48,738 nucleotides of DNA, from the NCBI GenBank assembly GCA_002501205.1, contig DLRW01000025.1, forward strand, positions 1 to 48,738, read 5' to 3'. The position numbers and the translations under genes were made by a program. This DNA comes from Flavobacteriales bacterium UBA7878 (GTDB taxonomy: Bacteria; Bacteroidota; Bacteroidia; Flavobacteriales; Schleiferiaceae). This document shows, in pieces, positions 1 to 6,739 of this stretch (position 1 is the stretch's first letter; every line of letters begins with the position of its first letter). The notes beneath the pieces were generated by a model. That model did no database searches. It worked only from the letters and a program-made list of their open reading frames with translations, and was not told the DNA's origin.

Positions 1-2
1 TT

Positions 3-1073
3 TTCATGGAACATGTATTCCGTAGAATTGAATACTGGATAGATGGCGACCGCAACCAGCAATTACGCCTGGCTCGTATGCCCTGGAATGGTGAAAAAAT
101 TCGCAAGCGGGTCATTAAGAATGGGATATTTTATGCCATATCCTTTACCATCGCCAACTTCTTTTTAATGTATATCATTGGGAAGGATGCCTGGTTTGAA
201 ATCGTGAGCGATTCGCCCTCCGAACACCTGGGAGGCCTGAGCGGCATGCTCATATTCTCCGGTGTATTCTTCTTTGTATTTGCCTGGTTCCGGGAGCAAG
301 CCTGTATTATTGTTTGCCCTTATGGCCGTTTGCAGGGTGCTATGCTCGATCGCAACTCGGTGGTAATTGCCTATGATTATTTACGCGGCGAAAAACGAGG
401 TAAATTCCGCAAAAGCGAAGATCGCAAGGCCGAAGGCAAAGGCGATTGTATTGATTGTAACCAATGTGTGGATGTATGTCCCACCGGAATTGACATCCGT
501 AATGGTACACAATTAGAGTGCATAAACTGTACTGCCTGTATTGATGCCTGCGACAATATTATGGATAAGACCAATAAACCCAGAGGTCTGATCCGTTACG
601 ATTCTGAAAACAACATTGCCTCGGGAACTGGCAAGATATTTACCGGACGCGTAAAGGCTTATATGGGCATTCTAGTTGTGCTCTTATCTATATTCACCTA
701 CCTATTGATGAGTAGAGCAGATGTTGAATCTATATTCCTAAGGGTGCCAGGTCAACCTTTAAGTAAATTTGACGAAGACACCTACAGCAATGCTTACAAC
801 TTTAAACTGCTCAATAAAACCGCTGAAGACAAGGTGTATCAATTTAAGGTTCTTGAACCTACCGAAGGTATTAGACTTAAACGTGCTGGTGAATCTGAGC
901 TTATTGAAGTGAAAGCTTCAGAGCTCGCACAAGGGGCCGTGATTTTATACCTTGACACAGATCAAATGACCGGTATGACTACCGATATAAAAATCGGCGT
1001 TTACGAAGGAGATGAATTGGTGGAAACCTTAAAAACCTCCTTTACCGGACCTTTCATTAAACCCAAAAAATAG
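3..1073 (+). CDS. ccoG: Cytochrome c oxidase accessory protein CcoG (5' partial)
   Basis: Polyferredoxin-like membrane protein of the CcoG/RdxA/FixG family, which takes part in assembly of cbb3-type cytochrome oxidase. The reading frame is open to the window edge, and the first visible residues (FMEHVFRRIEYWIDGDRN) match the middle of the family, so roughly a quarter of the protein lies outside. Visible parts: membrane segments near residues 40-59, 80-95 and 221-238 (counted from the Met at base 6); two [4Fe-4S] motifs, CIDCNQCVDVCP near 148 and CINCTACIDAC near 172; then a periplasmic Ig-like FixG C-terminal domain. The next gene starts 6 bases downstream and is ccoH, the usual partner, so this is the end of a cco operon. 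Family call is firm; the true start is not in the window. Confidence 0.95.
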   Translation, partial: FMEHVFRRIEYWIDGDRNQQLRLARMPWNGEKIRKRVIKNGIFYAISFTIANFFLMYIIGKDAWFEIVSDSPSEHLGGLSGMLIFSGVFFFVFAWFREQACIIVCPYGRLQGAMLDRNSVVIAYDYLRGEKRGKFRKSEDRKAEGKGDCIDCNQCVDVCPTGIDIRNGTQLECINCTACIDACDNIMDKTNKPRGLIRYDSENNIASGTGKIFTGRVKAYMGILVVLLSIFTYLLMSRADVESIFLRVPGQPLSKFDEDTYSNAYNFKLLNKTAEDKVYQFKVLEPTEGIRLKRAGESELIEVKASELAQGAVILYLDTDQMTGMTTDIKIGVYEGDELVETLKTSFTGPFIKPKK

Positions 1074-1079
1074 CTCGTC

Positions 1080-1520
1080 ATGAAATTTAATTGGGGAACC
1101 GGGCTGGTTATAGTCCTGGCACTTTTTATCCTGGGTATGGGAACCGCTGTTTATAAAGCCTCCCAAGCCCGCCATGATCTAGTGACTACAGAATACTATC
1201 AAGAGGAGTTGGCCTATCAAGGCACTATTGATGGAAAGCGTAATGCAAGAGAGCTCAGTGGCCATTGCCAGCTTAAAGTAGAGGATCAAAAACTGATGCT
1301 TCACTTCCCGGAAGATCTAAAGGATCAGATTGCTAACCTGGAGGTATTAATGTACTTCCCTACCGATGCTAAAAACGACTTTGAACTTAAGGAGGAGAAC
1401 TGGAAAGTTGGATCCTATGAAGTTCCTGGATCTAAATTAGGAGCTGGTAAGTGGATCGCGAAAATTCATTTGGAGAGCGGGGATAAAACCTACTACTTCG
1501 AGCCCGAAATTGTACTCTAA
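1080..1520 (+). CDS. ccoH: FixH/CcoH family protein
   Basis: Small single-pass membrane protein of 146 aa. The N-terminus (residues 5-25, WGTGLVIVLALFILGMGTAV) is a membrane anchor; the rest is a periplasmic, mostly beta domain as in FixH, needed for cbb3 oxidase assembly. The motif DLVTTEYYQEELAYQ after the anchor is characteristic of the Bacteroidota form. It sits 6 bases after ccoG, and its stop codon overlaps the start of the next gene by one base (TAATG), which indicates translational coupling in one operon. No Shine-Dalgarno sequence precedes the ATG. Confidence 0.9.
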   Translation: MKFNWGTGLVIVLALFILGMGTAVYKASQARHDLVTTEYYQEELAYQGTIDGKRNARELSGHCQLKVEDQKLMLHFPEDLKDQIANLEVLMYFPTDAKNDFELKEENWKVGSYEVPGSKLGAGKWIAKIHLESGDKTYYFEPEIVL

Positions 1521-2206
1521 TGTACGGGGTGGCCTTCACATTCGGGCTGCTTTCATCATTGCATTGTTTGGCCATGTGTGGCCCTTTGCAGGCGGTTGTT
1601 ATGGGGCAATGGCTGCAGAGTAAGCATCAGGCCAATTGGATAAGCTACCATGCCGGGCGCTTAGGAACCTATATGCTTTTAGCCATAATCGCCTCCTTAT
1701 TGGGGTCTGGTTTAGGCATCCCTGATATGCAAGGTAGTTTCACCATCCTAGCGGGCCTCATTCTTCTTCTCGGTTATTTTGGCTTTAAAGCCCTGAAATG
1801 GGATCGTAAGACCTTGCAGCTTATTGGCCCCATTTTATCCAAATTACAAAGCAAGGTTCGGGGCAAGAAACATCCGCTTTGGTATCTCATCAGCGGAAGC
1901 TTAAACGGCCTCTTACCTTGCGGAATGGTCTACGCCGCTTTGGTTCCCGCCCTCGGCCTAAGCTCCTGGACAGACGCCATTCTTTATATGGGTGCTTTTG
2001 GATTAGGAACGCTTCCCCTACTCTTGAGCTTTAATCTCTTTTCGAACGCCCTATTACTTCGCTTTGGGCCCTATCTTAATCGACTAATCCCTCTGAGCAT
2101 CGTGCTTATTTCGGCTCTGCTCATTTTAAGAGGCATGGAATTGGACATCCCTTATTTATCTCCTGAAATGCCTGCTCCCGGGGCATCCACTGAAAGCTGT
2201 GGATAA
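1520..2206 (+). CDS. Sulfite exporter TauE/SafE-like (DsbD_2) membrane protein of the cco cluster
   Basis: Polytopic inner-membrane protein of 228 aa with about six hydrophobic segments. The first helix carries the signature SSLHCLAMCGPLQ, with the CxxxCGP arrangement seen in the DsbD_2 / UreH-like transmembrane family that accompanies ccoNOPGH in Bacteroidota. A second matching segment, GSLNGLLPCGMVYAAL, lies near residue 131; its paired Pro-Cys-Gly motif is typical of DsbD-type redox or metal transporters. Family members are proposed to serve copper delivery or thiol redox in oxidase assembly; the substrate here is not visible. It overlaps ccoH by one base and is the last gene of the operon. 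A hairpin follows at 2224-2249, but its T-run serves the opposite strand. Confidence 0.8.
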   Translation: MYGVAFTFGLLSSLHCLAMCGPLQAVVMGQWLQSKHQANWISYHAGRLGTYMLLAIIASLLGSGLGIPDMQGSFTILAGLILLLGYFGFKALKWDRKTLQLIGPILSKLQSKVRGKKHPLWYLISGSLNGLLPCGMVYAALVPALGLSSWTDAILYMGAFGLGTLPLLLSFNLFSNALLLRFGPYLNRLIPLSIVLISALLILRGMELDIPYLSPEMPAPGASTESCG

Positions 2207-2216
2207 AGGAAAGCAT

Positions 2217-2249
2217 TAAAAAAGGCTAAGCCTGTTTCCAAGCTTAGCC
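2217..2249 (-). terminator. Rho-independent terminator of hemN
   Basis: Perfect 8-bp stem GGCTAAGC / GCTTAGCC (2224-2231 / 2242-2249) with a 10-base loop. On the minus strand it is followed by a run of T's (the A-run at 2217-2223), so it terminates hemN. On the plus strand there is no T-run, although the hairpin may still protect the cco transcript end. Confidence 0.8.
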
Positions 2250-2276
2250 ATTAAAACCAAACACTATCTAATTCTA

Positions 2277-3626
2277 TTATACTGCCTTACTAAAGGTGGG
2301 TTTTTGCAATTCACCGGCACTTAGCTTACGGTCTAGTACTGAACATACATTGCGTATAAAAGCACGACCCTTGCGGGTTACCTTCACTTGATAGGGAAAT
2401 ACCTTAAGCAAGCCATCCTCTTCCAATAATCTAAATCGCGACTTCAAGAAATCATCAAAATAGTCGCGCTCATCCAGCCATTCACCTTCAAAATGACAAA
2501 TCAAATTGAGGAGCTTAGCGCGCGTTTTCAGATCTTCATCCGAATGGTAATGGGTCTTGATTAAAGGAGGATAATCTTCAGTATTTACCCGATGGAGATA
2601 ATCCTTCAATTTCTTTTCATTCTGGGCAAAAGCCGACCATACATCGCTGATAGAGCTGGCACCTAAAGCTAAAGCCAAATGGGTATGATGCGGGGTATAA
2701 CCCATAAAATTGCGATGTAATTTATGGGCACGAGCCGACTTGGCTAAATCATCTTGTGGCAGGGCGAAATGGTCCATACCTATTTCCTGATACCCCATTT
2801 TCAAGAAACCATCTGCTCCCAAGCGATACAGGTTCCACTTTGCTTCGCCCAGAGGTAAATCGCTTTCATCATAAGCTCTTTGACTGGGCGCTACTCCCGG
2901 CACATGAGCATAGCTGTAAAAGGCAATGCGATCGGGTCTTAGAGATTCCACCCACTTTAGATTACTCCGGATATTGCCTTCGGTTTGCTGAGGTAAGCCA
3001 TAAATCAAATCGAAGTTAATCGACTCATAACCTATTTCCCGCGCCTTGCTTACAATATGCTCTACTTGCTCTGCGGTTTGAAAGCGATTAATCAAACTGA
3101 GAATCTTCGGATCAAAATCCTGAATTCCCAAGCTTAGGCGGTTGAAACCTAAATTGAATAAGGTTTCCAAATGCTCGTCACTGGTACTAAAAGGATGGGC
3201 TTCGAAGCTGAATGAATGAAAATCGGCCACCTCGGCTTCAGCTAAAATGCCTTCAATTAAAACCTGAAGATTTTCAGGACTGAAGAAAGTAGGAGTTCCA
3301 CCACCCAGATGAATTTCGCGGAGAATGGCTTTCTCGGGAAAACGGCTGGTATACATGCGCCACTCTTTCAATACTGCTTGCACATAGGGCTGCTCCACCA
3401 AATGATTTTTGGTAATGTGTTTATTGCACCCACAGTAGGTGCACAAACTTTCACAATAAGGCAAATGGATATATAAGCTTATTTCGCGATCCTTTTCAAA
3501 GGCCTCCACTACCTGGTTCATCCAGCGCTCCGGGTTCAAGTCCGTGCTATCCCATAGTGGCACAGCCGGATACGAAGTGTATCTTGGAACGGCCACATTG
3601 TATTTCTCTACCAGTCGGTAATCCAT
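2277..3626 (-). CDS. hemN: Oxygen-independent coproporphyrinogen III oxidase
   Basis: Radical SAM enzyme of 449 aa that converts coproporphyrinogen III to protoporphyrinogen IX without oxygen. The iron-sulfur motif is C58-x3-C62-x2-C65 followed by Gly-Cys (YCESLCTYCGCN); the Gly-Cys after the motif and the N-terminal residues VPRYTSYP are HemN hallmarks that separate it from HemW (the second radical SAM gene at 5609). GGGTP follows near 110. Length fits bacterial HemN (about 450 aa). It is convergent with the cco genes and divergent from hemJ, so low-oxygen respiration and haem synthesis sit together. ATG start at 3626; no Shine-Dalgarno sequence. Confidence 0.95.
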   Translation of the reverse strand: MDYRLVEKYNVAVPRYTSYPAVPLWDSTDLNPERWMNQVVEAFEKDREISLYIHLPYCESLCTYCGCNKHITKNHLVEQPYVQAVLKEWRMYTSRFPEKAILREIHLGGGTPTFFSPENLQVLIEGILAEAEVADFHSFSFEAHPFSTSDEHLETLFNLGFNRLSLGIQDFDPKILSLINRFQTAEQVEHIVSKAREIGYESINFDLIYGLPQQTEGNIRSNLKWVESLRPDRIAFYSYAHVPGVAPSQRAYDESDLPLGEAKWNLYRLGADGFLKMGYQEIGMDHFALPQDDLAKSARAHKLHRNFMGYTPHHTHLALALGASSISDVWSAFAQNEKKLKDYLHRVNTEDYPPLIKTHYHSDEDLKTRAKLLNLICHFEGEWLDERDYFDDFLKSRFRLLEEDGLLKVFPYQVKVTRKGRAFIRNVCSVLDRKLSAGELQKPTFSKAV

Positions 3627-3698
3627 AACATCTAATTGTAAAACAAAACTAGAATGAGCCTAAGAGCTCCGAAATGACAATTATCAGCACCGAGCCGC

Positions 3699-3706
3699 TA
3701 TTTTTG
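3699..3706 (+). promoter_or_regulatory. -7 box of the hemJ promoter, directly against the start codon
   Basis: TATTTTTG is an exact match to the Bacteroidota -7 consensus TAnnTTTG. Only four bases (CAGA) separate it from the hemJ ATG at 3711, so the mRNA is probably leaderless or nearly so. No clear TTTG at -33. Confidence 0.5.
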
Positions 3707-3710
3707 CAGA

Positions 3711-4256
3711 ATGAATTGGTATTTCTTTTTTAAAGCCCTGCATATTATAGGCTTCGTAAGTTGGTTTGCGGGCCTCTTCTATTTGGTCCGTCTCTTTGTA
3801 TACCACCGCGAAGCCTGGGAAATGGATCCAGAAATGCCCGAGGGTCCCATCCTGCGCAAGCAGTATAATGTAATGGAAAGTAGACTTTACCGGATTATTC
3901 AAAGTCCGGCTTTAATTCTTACACTGATTGGAGGGATAGGCATGCTCAGTATAAATCCGGCCTGGTTGAAAATGCCTTGGATGCTTCTAAAATTAAGTCT
4001 GGTGCTCATCCTTATTATTTACCACTTCTCCTGTGCTCGACACATTAAAAGCTTAAGAGAAAACAGTAAGGGTTTGAGCAGCTTTGGCTATCGTCTTTAC
4101 AATGAGGTTCCGACCTTAATTTTAATCGCGGTGGTTATGCTGGCCGTTTGGAAAAACCTCTCCGGTTTGTGGATCGGTTTAGCAACATTATTGGTTCTCG
4201 GGATACTGTTTTTCATAGCCGCCAAACTCTATAAAAGGAAGCGCGAAAAAAACTGA
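3711..4256 (+). CDS. hemJ: Protoporphyrinogen IX oxidase HemJ
   Basis: Membrane protein of 181 aa in the HemJ (UPF0093) family, which oxidises protoporphyrinogen IX to protoporphyrin IX. Signatures seen: KALHIIGFVSWFAGLFYLVR at the N-terminus with the conserved His11, RLFVYHRE, a central YRIIQSPALILTLIGG, MLLKLSLVLILIIYHF, and RLYNEVPTLILIAVVMLAV near residue 137. Four membrane helices plus a C-terminal extension with a fifth hydrophobic segment and a basic tail (KLYKRKREKN). It performs the step right after HemN, whose gene is divergent 84 bases away. Start: the promoter box at 3699-3706 leaves no room for an earlier start. Confidence 0.9.
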   Translation: MNWYFFFKALHIIGFVSWFAGLFYLVRLFVYHREAWEMDPEMPEGPILRKQYNVMESRLYRIIQSPALILTLIGGIGMLSINPAWLKMPWMLLKLSLVLILIIYHFSCARHIKSLRENSKGLSSFGYRLYNEVPTLILIAVVMLAVWKNLSGLWIGLATLLVLGILFFIAAKLYKRKREKN

Positions 4257-4313
4257 AAATTTTCCGACTGAAACCCAGCATGTTAACTGAATGTTAAGCG
4301 CTAGAGTGTGGAT

Positions 4314-4336
4314 TTTTGCAATTATGATTTGCAAAA
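4314..4336. promoter_or_regulatory. Inverted repeat over the -33 region of small-RNA unit 1
   Basis: TTTTGCAA (4314-4321), 7-base spacer, TTGCAAAA (4329-4336). The right arm overlaps the -33 TTTG of the unit 1 promoter, a position suited to a repressor or activator. The TTGCAA core also occurs in the arms of the larger inverted repeat upstream of unit 3 (4683-4730). Confidence 0.45.
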
Positions 4337-4360
4337 TTTAATTCCCCTGCTTTATATTTG
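4328..4360 (+). promoter_or_regulatory. Promoter of small-RNA unit 1
   Basis: -33 element TTTG (4328-4331), 21-base spacer, -7 box TATATTTG (4353-4360). Both elements match the Bacteroidota housekeeping sigma consensus. The expected start lies about 4366, exactly where identity between the three repeat units begins. Confidence 0.65.
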
Positions 4361-4365
4361 TACCA

Positions 4366-4433
4366 GCGAAGCAGATTAATCAGGTTAAGGTTTTACCCCG
4401 ATATCCTCTCAGGATGTCGGGGTTTTTCTTTTT
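4366..4433 (+). ncRNA. Candidate small RNA, repeat unit 1 of 3
   Basis: Short transcription unit of about 60-68 nt. It begins GCGAAGCAGATTAATCAGG, continues to an A/T-rich linker, then a GC-rich hairpin (CCCCGATATCCT / AGGATGTCGGGG, 4396-4422) and a T-rich tract (4423-4433), that is, a Rho-independent terminator. The first 57 bases are identical to unit 3, and the first 35 bases are identical in all three units. Identity stops abruptly at the predicted transcription start and after the terminator, so the conserved entity is the transcript rather than a DNA repeat with flanks. No ORF of useful length lies inside. I do not recognise the family; Flavo-1 and other Bacteroidota Rfam families are the first comparison to make. 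Confidence 0.7.
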
Positions 4434-4496
4434 CCCACCCTCTGCTTAACTAATTCCCCCTTGCTCACCTAAAAATTTAAAACCTCGTTTTCAATG

Positions 4497-4521
4497 ATTT
4501 AGACCTTTATAAAGTCTAAAT
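4497..4521. promoter_or_regulatory. Palindrome upstream of small-RNA unit 2
   Basis: ATTTAGAC (4497-4504), 9-base spacer, GTCTAAAT (4514-4521): a perfect 8-bp inverted repeat ending 45 bases before the -7 box of unit 2. It has the size of a dimeric regulator site and differs in sequence from the palindromes before units 1 and 3. Confidence 0.4.
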
Positions 4522-4545
4522 AAGAATATTCCACACACTTAAGTG

Positions 4546-4574
4546 TTGCGGACAAAGAATTAAATGTATATTTG
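4546..4574 (+). promoter_or_regulatory. Promoter of small-RNA unit 2
   Basis: -7 box TATATTTG (4567-4574), an exact consensus match and identical to that of unit 1. A weaker -33 element TTG (4546-4548) lies 18 bases upstream. Expected start about 4580, the first base of the conserved repeat. Confidence 0.6.
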
Positions 4575-4579
4575 AGTCT

Positions 4580-4646
4580 GCGAAGCAGATTAATCAGGTT
4601 AAGGTTTTACCCCGGTTTCCTTTATGGAAGCCGGGGTTTTTCTTTT
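4580..4646 (+). ncRNA. Candidate small RNA, repeat unit 2 of 3
   Basis: Same 35-base 5' region as units 1 and 3, but a different hairpin: CCCCGGTTTCC / GGAAGCCGGGG (4610-4636) with a TTTAT-type loop, then TTTTTCTTTTT. Compared with units 1 and 3 an A-U pair is replaced by G-C and a second position in the upper stem changes in both strands, so pairing is kept while sequence is not. This supports a folded RNA whose 5' part is constrained by sequence and whose terminator is constrained only by structure. Confidence 0.7.
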
Positions 4647-4682
4647 TAACACCTTCTCTCACCCGCAAATCCGATCCACTGA

Positions 4683-4730
4683 GTTGCAATTTTTAATAAT
4701 TTCACAAAAAGCAGTATTAAAATTTGCAAC
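4683..4730. promoter_or_regulatory. Large inverted repeat upstream of small-RNA unit 3
   Basis: GTTGCAATTTTTAATA (4683-4698) and TATTAAAATTTGCAAC (4715-4730) are inverted repeats matching at 15 of 16 positions, separated by 16 bases. The repeat ends 27 bases before the presumed -7 box of unit 3. As DNA it could bind a regulator; its left arm resembles the -33 region of unit 1 (TTGCAA followed by TTTAAT). Confidence 0.45.
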
Positions 4731-4770
4731 AATACTTTCGCATTAAAAAACTTGTTGTACTTTAGCGTCA

Positions 4771-4831
4771 GCGAAGCAGATTAATCAGGTTAAGGTTTTA
4801 CCCCGATATCCTCTCAGGATGTCGGGGTTTT
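4771..4831 (+). ncRNA. Candidate small RNA, repeat unit 3 of 3
   Basis: Identical to unit 1 over 57 bases including the terminator hairpin (4801-4827); the T-tract is shorter (TTTT, then CCATTTTT). The putative -7 box TACTTTAG (4758-4765) is weaker than those of units 1 and 2, so this copy may depend more on an activator. The terminator ends 36 bases before the stop codon of the convergent cyclase-family gene. Unit starts are 214 and 191 bases apart, so the three units are separate tandem transcripts rather than one repeat array. Confidence 0.65.
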
Positions 4832-4866
4832 CCATTTTTAGACCCTAAGCCCTTGATTTACAAGCC

Positions 4867-5607
4867 CTATTTCGCCTTTACCGGATAGAACACCGGTCTT
4901 GATGGCGCAGCATCATTGTGTAGCGGTGCTACCTGAAGGTTAACAAAATACATCCCCTCAATTAAATCAGCTGGAAAATAGGCCAATTCGGTGATGGTAG
5001 CTTGTTTACGAATAGCTTCCGGATATTGCCAAAATGCACGATGTGCCGCTAATGCTCCCCCATCTTCCTCACGATCCACCGAAGGTAAATTAGTCAGCAA
5101 ATGACTTACCCCTGCTTCGGCTAAAAAACGACATAGCGCTGCCTCGAAATAAGGTGGATTAGTATTACTGAAATTCTTGGGAAAGGCTAACCCATCGGCC
5201 GCCAGAGCTACAAAAGCCGGCAATCCCTCTTCTGGAATCTTGAGATCCTCCAACTTTAAAATCAAATCTTCGCCCTCCTGCCGCATTGGTAAGCGTTGGA
5301 AATAGAGCCAACCATGGTGCTCTTCCATAAGTTCACCCACCTTTTGCTGCTGCTTATCAATATGACCATAGCATTCTGTATGGGTACCATTCCCATGTGG
5401 ATTAAGCTTCACTTCAAAGAAATTCACACTGCCACCTTCGGCCACCGAGCCAATCCAATCGCCCATACGCACGGGTTCAATTGAGACCGGATCTACATAC
5501 CAGGCTGCCGGCTCTCGTTTAGGATCACCCAAAGTGCTGCTGCAATCAATCCCCTTACTTAGGTCTACCGAGTATTTGCGCTCCCCACGAGCCAGCTCTA
5601 TAATCAT
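4867..5607 (-). CDS. Cyclase family protein (kynurenine formamidase-like)
   Basis: Metal-dependent hydrolase-like protein of 246 aa of the cyclase/KynB superfamily. The metal-binding signature reads HGNGTHTECYGHI: His71, His76, Glu78 and His82, where the family usually has HxGTHxDxPxH, so the Asp is replaced by Glu and Pro by Tyr. Bacterial relatives include arylformamidases, but many have no known substrate, and no kynurenine gene is nearby, although nadA-nadB (de novo NAD from aspartate) lie 30 kb away. The ATG ends one base before the end of hemW (minus-strand order: kinase, hemW, this gene), so it is probably the last gene of that operon. No signal peptide. Confidence 0.75.
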   Translation of the reverse strand: MIIELARGERKYSVDLSKGIDCSSTLGDPKREPAAWYVDPVSIEPVRMGDWIGSVAEGGSVNFFEVKLNPHGNGTHTECYGHIDKQQQKVGELMEEHHGWLYFQRLPMRQEGEDLILKLEDLKIPEEGLPAFVALAADGLAFPKNFSNTNPPYFEAALCRFLAEAGVSHLLTNLPSVDREEDGGALAAHRAFWQYPEAIRKQATITELAYFPADLIEGMYFVNLQVAPLHNDAAPSRPVFYPVKAK

Positions 5608-5608
5608 C

Positions 5609-6739
5609 TTAATCTTCTTTTAGATAAAATAAATCCGAAGCTAAGCCATCGCTAAAAAAGCGCTGCTCTCCGGGAATAAATATGCGTTCTTCAGATTTTT
5701 GCAGTTTTCCCATCTCAATTAGCTTATTCGCCTCCTTCCAAAAATGATTCTGCAAATGATCAGGCCAATTCATCAGCTCATTAATTGAGATGCCATCTTT
5801 CAATCGCATCCGAATCATCACGAATTCATTGAAGCGATCCTCAATTGTAAGCACTTCTTCTTCCGGTCTCCAATCACCCGATTCAATGGCCTTTAGGTAA
5901 AGTTTATTATTGGCCACATTCCAGTGTCTTGCCCTTCCATTATAGGAGTGCGCACTGGGACCCAAGCCTAAATAAGATGCTCCCTGCCAATAAGAACTAT
6001 TGTGTACGGCCTGATGTCCGGCTCGACAAAAATTGGAAAGCTCATAATGTTCGTAGCCTTCTGCCTGAGCGAAATCTTGTACTATTTTGAAATGTCGGGC
6101 AGCCGCTGCTTCATCCACCTCCACTTTGCCTTGCCTTACCCAATGGGCTAAAACGGTCTTAGGCTCCACCGTTAAGGCATAGCTCGAGAAATGCGGCACC
6201 CCATAATTTTTGATTTGCTCCAATTGCCAGCTCCAATCTTCATCAGTCTGATTGGGAATCCCATAGATCAAATCCACGGTAAGGTTATCAAAACCATATT
6301 GTCTGGCCAACTCAAGGCATTTGCGTGACTCCTCTGCCGAATGAGCACGATTCATTAGACGCAAATCCTCCTCCTTAAAGCTTTGCAAACCGATTGACAA
6401 TCGATTCACCTCTGTATGGGCCAATGCCCTGAGGTAGTCTTCGCTAAGGTCATCCGGATTTGCCTCGATAGAAATTTCAGCAGATTCTGTCCATTCAAAA
6501 TCCTGTTTCAAAGCATTGAGGATTTCTTGAATCTGATCAGGCTCTAATAAACTTGGGGTTCCCCCTCCAAAATAAATGCTTTTCAGTTCTCGAGTTCCTA
6601 AATAATCCCGGCGTAGAGCCGCCTCTTTTATTAAGGCCTGCACCATGGCATCCTTATCGGCATGTAGGGTACTGAAATGAAAATCGCAATACACACAAGC
6701 CTGGCGACAAAAGGGAATATGCAAATAGATACCGGCCAT
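5609..6739 (-). CDS. hemW: Radical SAM family haem chaperone HemW
   Basis: 376 aa, the usual HemW length. The N-terminus MAGIYLHIPFCRQACVYCDF holds the radical SAM motif C11-x3-C15-x2-C18, followed by Asp-Phe rather than the Gly-Cys of true HemN. FGGGTPSLL follows, then EANPDD and RLSIGLQSF, all HemW landmarks. HemW binds haem and inserts it into target proteins such as respiratory enzymes; it does not replace HemN, which has its own gene at 2277-3626. The start overlaps the stop of the upstream histidine kinase gene by one base (TAATG), so the two are translationally coupled. Confidence 0.92.
   Translation of the reverse strand: MAGIYLHIPFCRQACVYCDFHFSTLHADKDAMVQALIKEAALRRDYLGTRELKSIYFGGGTPSLLEPDQIQEILNALKQDFEWTESAEISIEANPDDLSEDYLRALAHTEVNRLSIGLQSFKEEDLRLMNRAHSAEESRKCLELARQYGFDNLTVDLIYGIPNQTDEDWSWQLEQIKNYGVPHFSSYALTVEPKTVLAHWVRQGKVEVDEAAAARHFKIVQDFAQAEGYEHYELSNFCRAGHQAVHNSSYWQGASYLGLGPSAHSYNGRARHWNVANNKLYLKAIESGDWRPEEEVLTIEDRFNEFVMIRMRLKDGISINELMNWPDHLQNHFWKEANKLIEMGKLQKSEERIFIPGEQRFFSDGLASDLFYLKED

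Larger units (their letters stand above)
4257..4866. other. Long intergenic region carrying three small-RNA units
   Basis: 610 bases between hemJ and the cyclase-family gene, both ends convergent. It holds three tandem small-RNA units, their promoters and three different palindromes. Low GC spacers between units; no protein frame over 60 codons. Confidence 0.85.

Noticed and set aside
377..574. Many other open frames of 60-110 codons on the opposite strand of long genes.
   Set aside because: They lie within confident genes, lack family motifs and promoters, and are expected in this codon usage.
4366..4831. Three repeat units as a CRISPR array.
   Set aside because: Units are about 200 bases apart, each has a terminator, and the spacers carry promoters and palindromes; no cas genes are near.
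2277..6739. hemN and hemW as duplicated copies of the same gene.
   Set aside because: The motif after the cluster cysteines differs (Gly-Cys versus Asp-Phe) and lengths differ, so they are two distinct family members.
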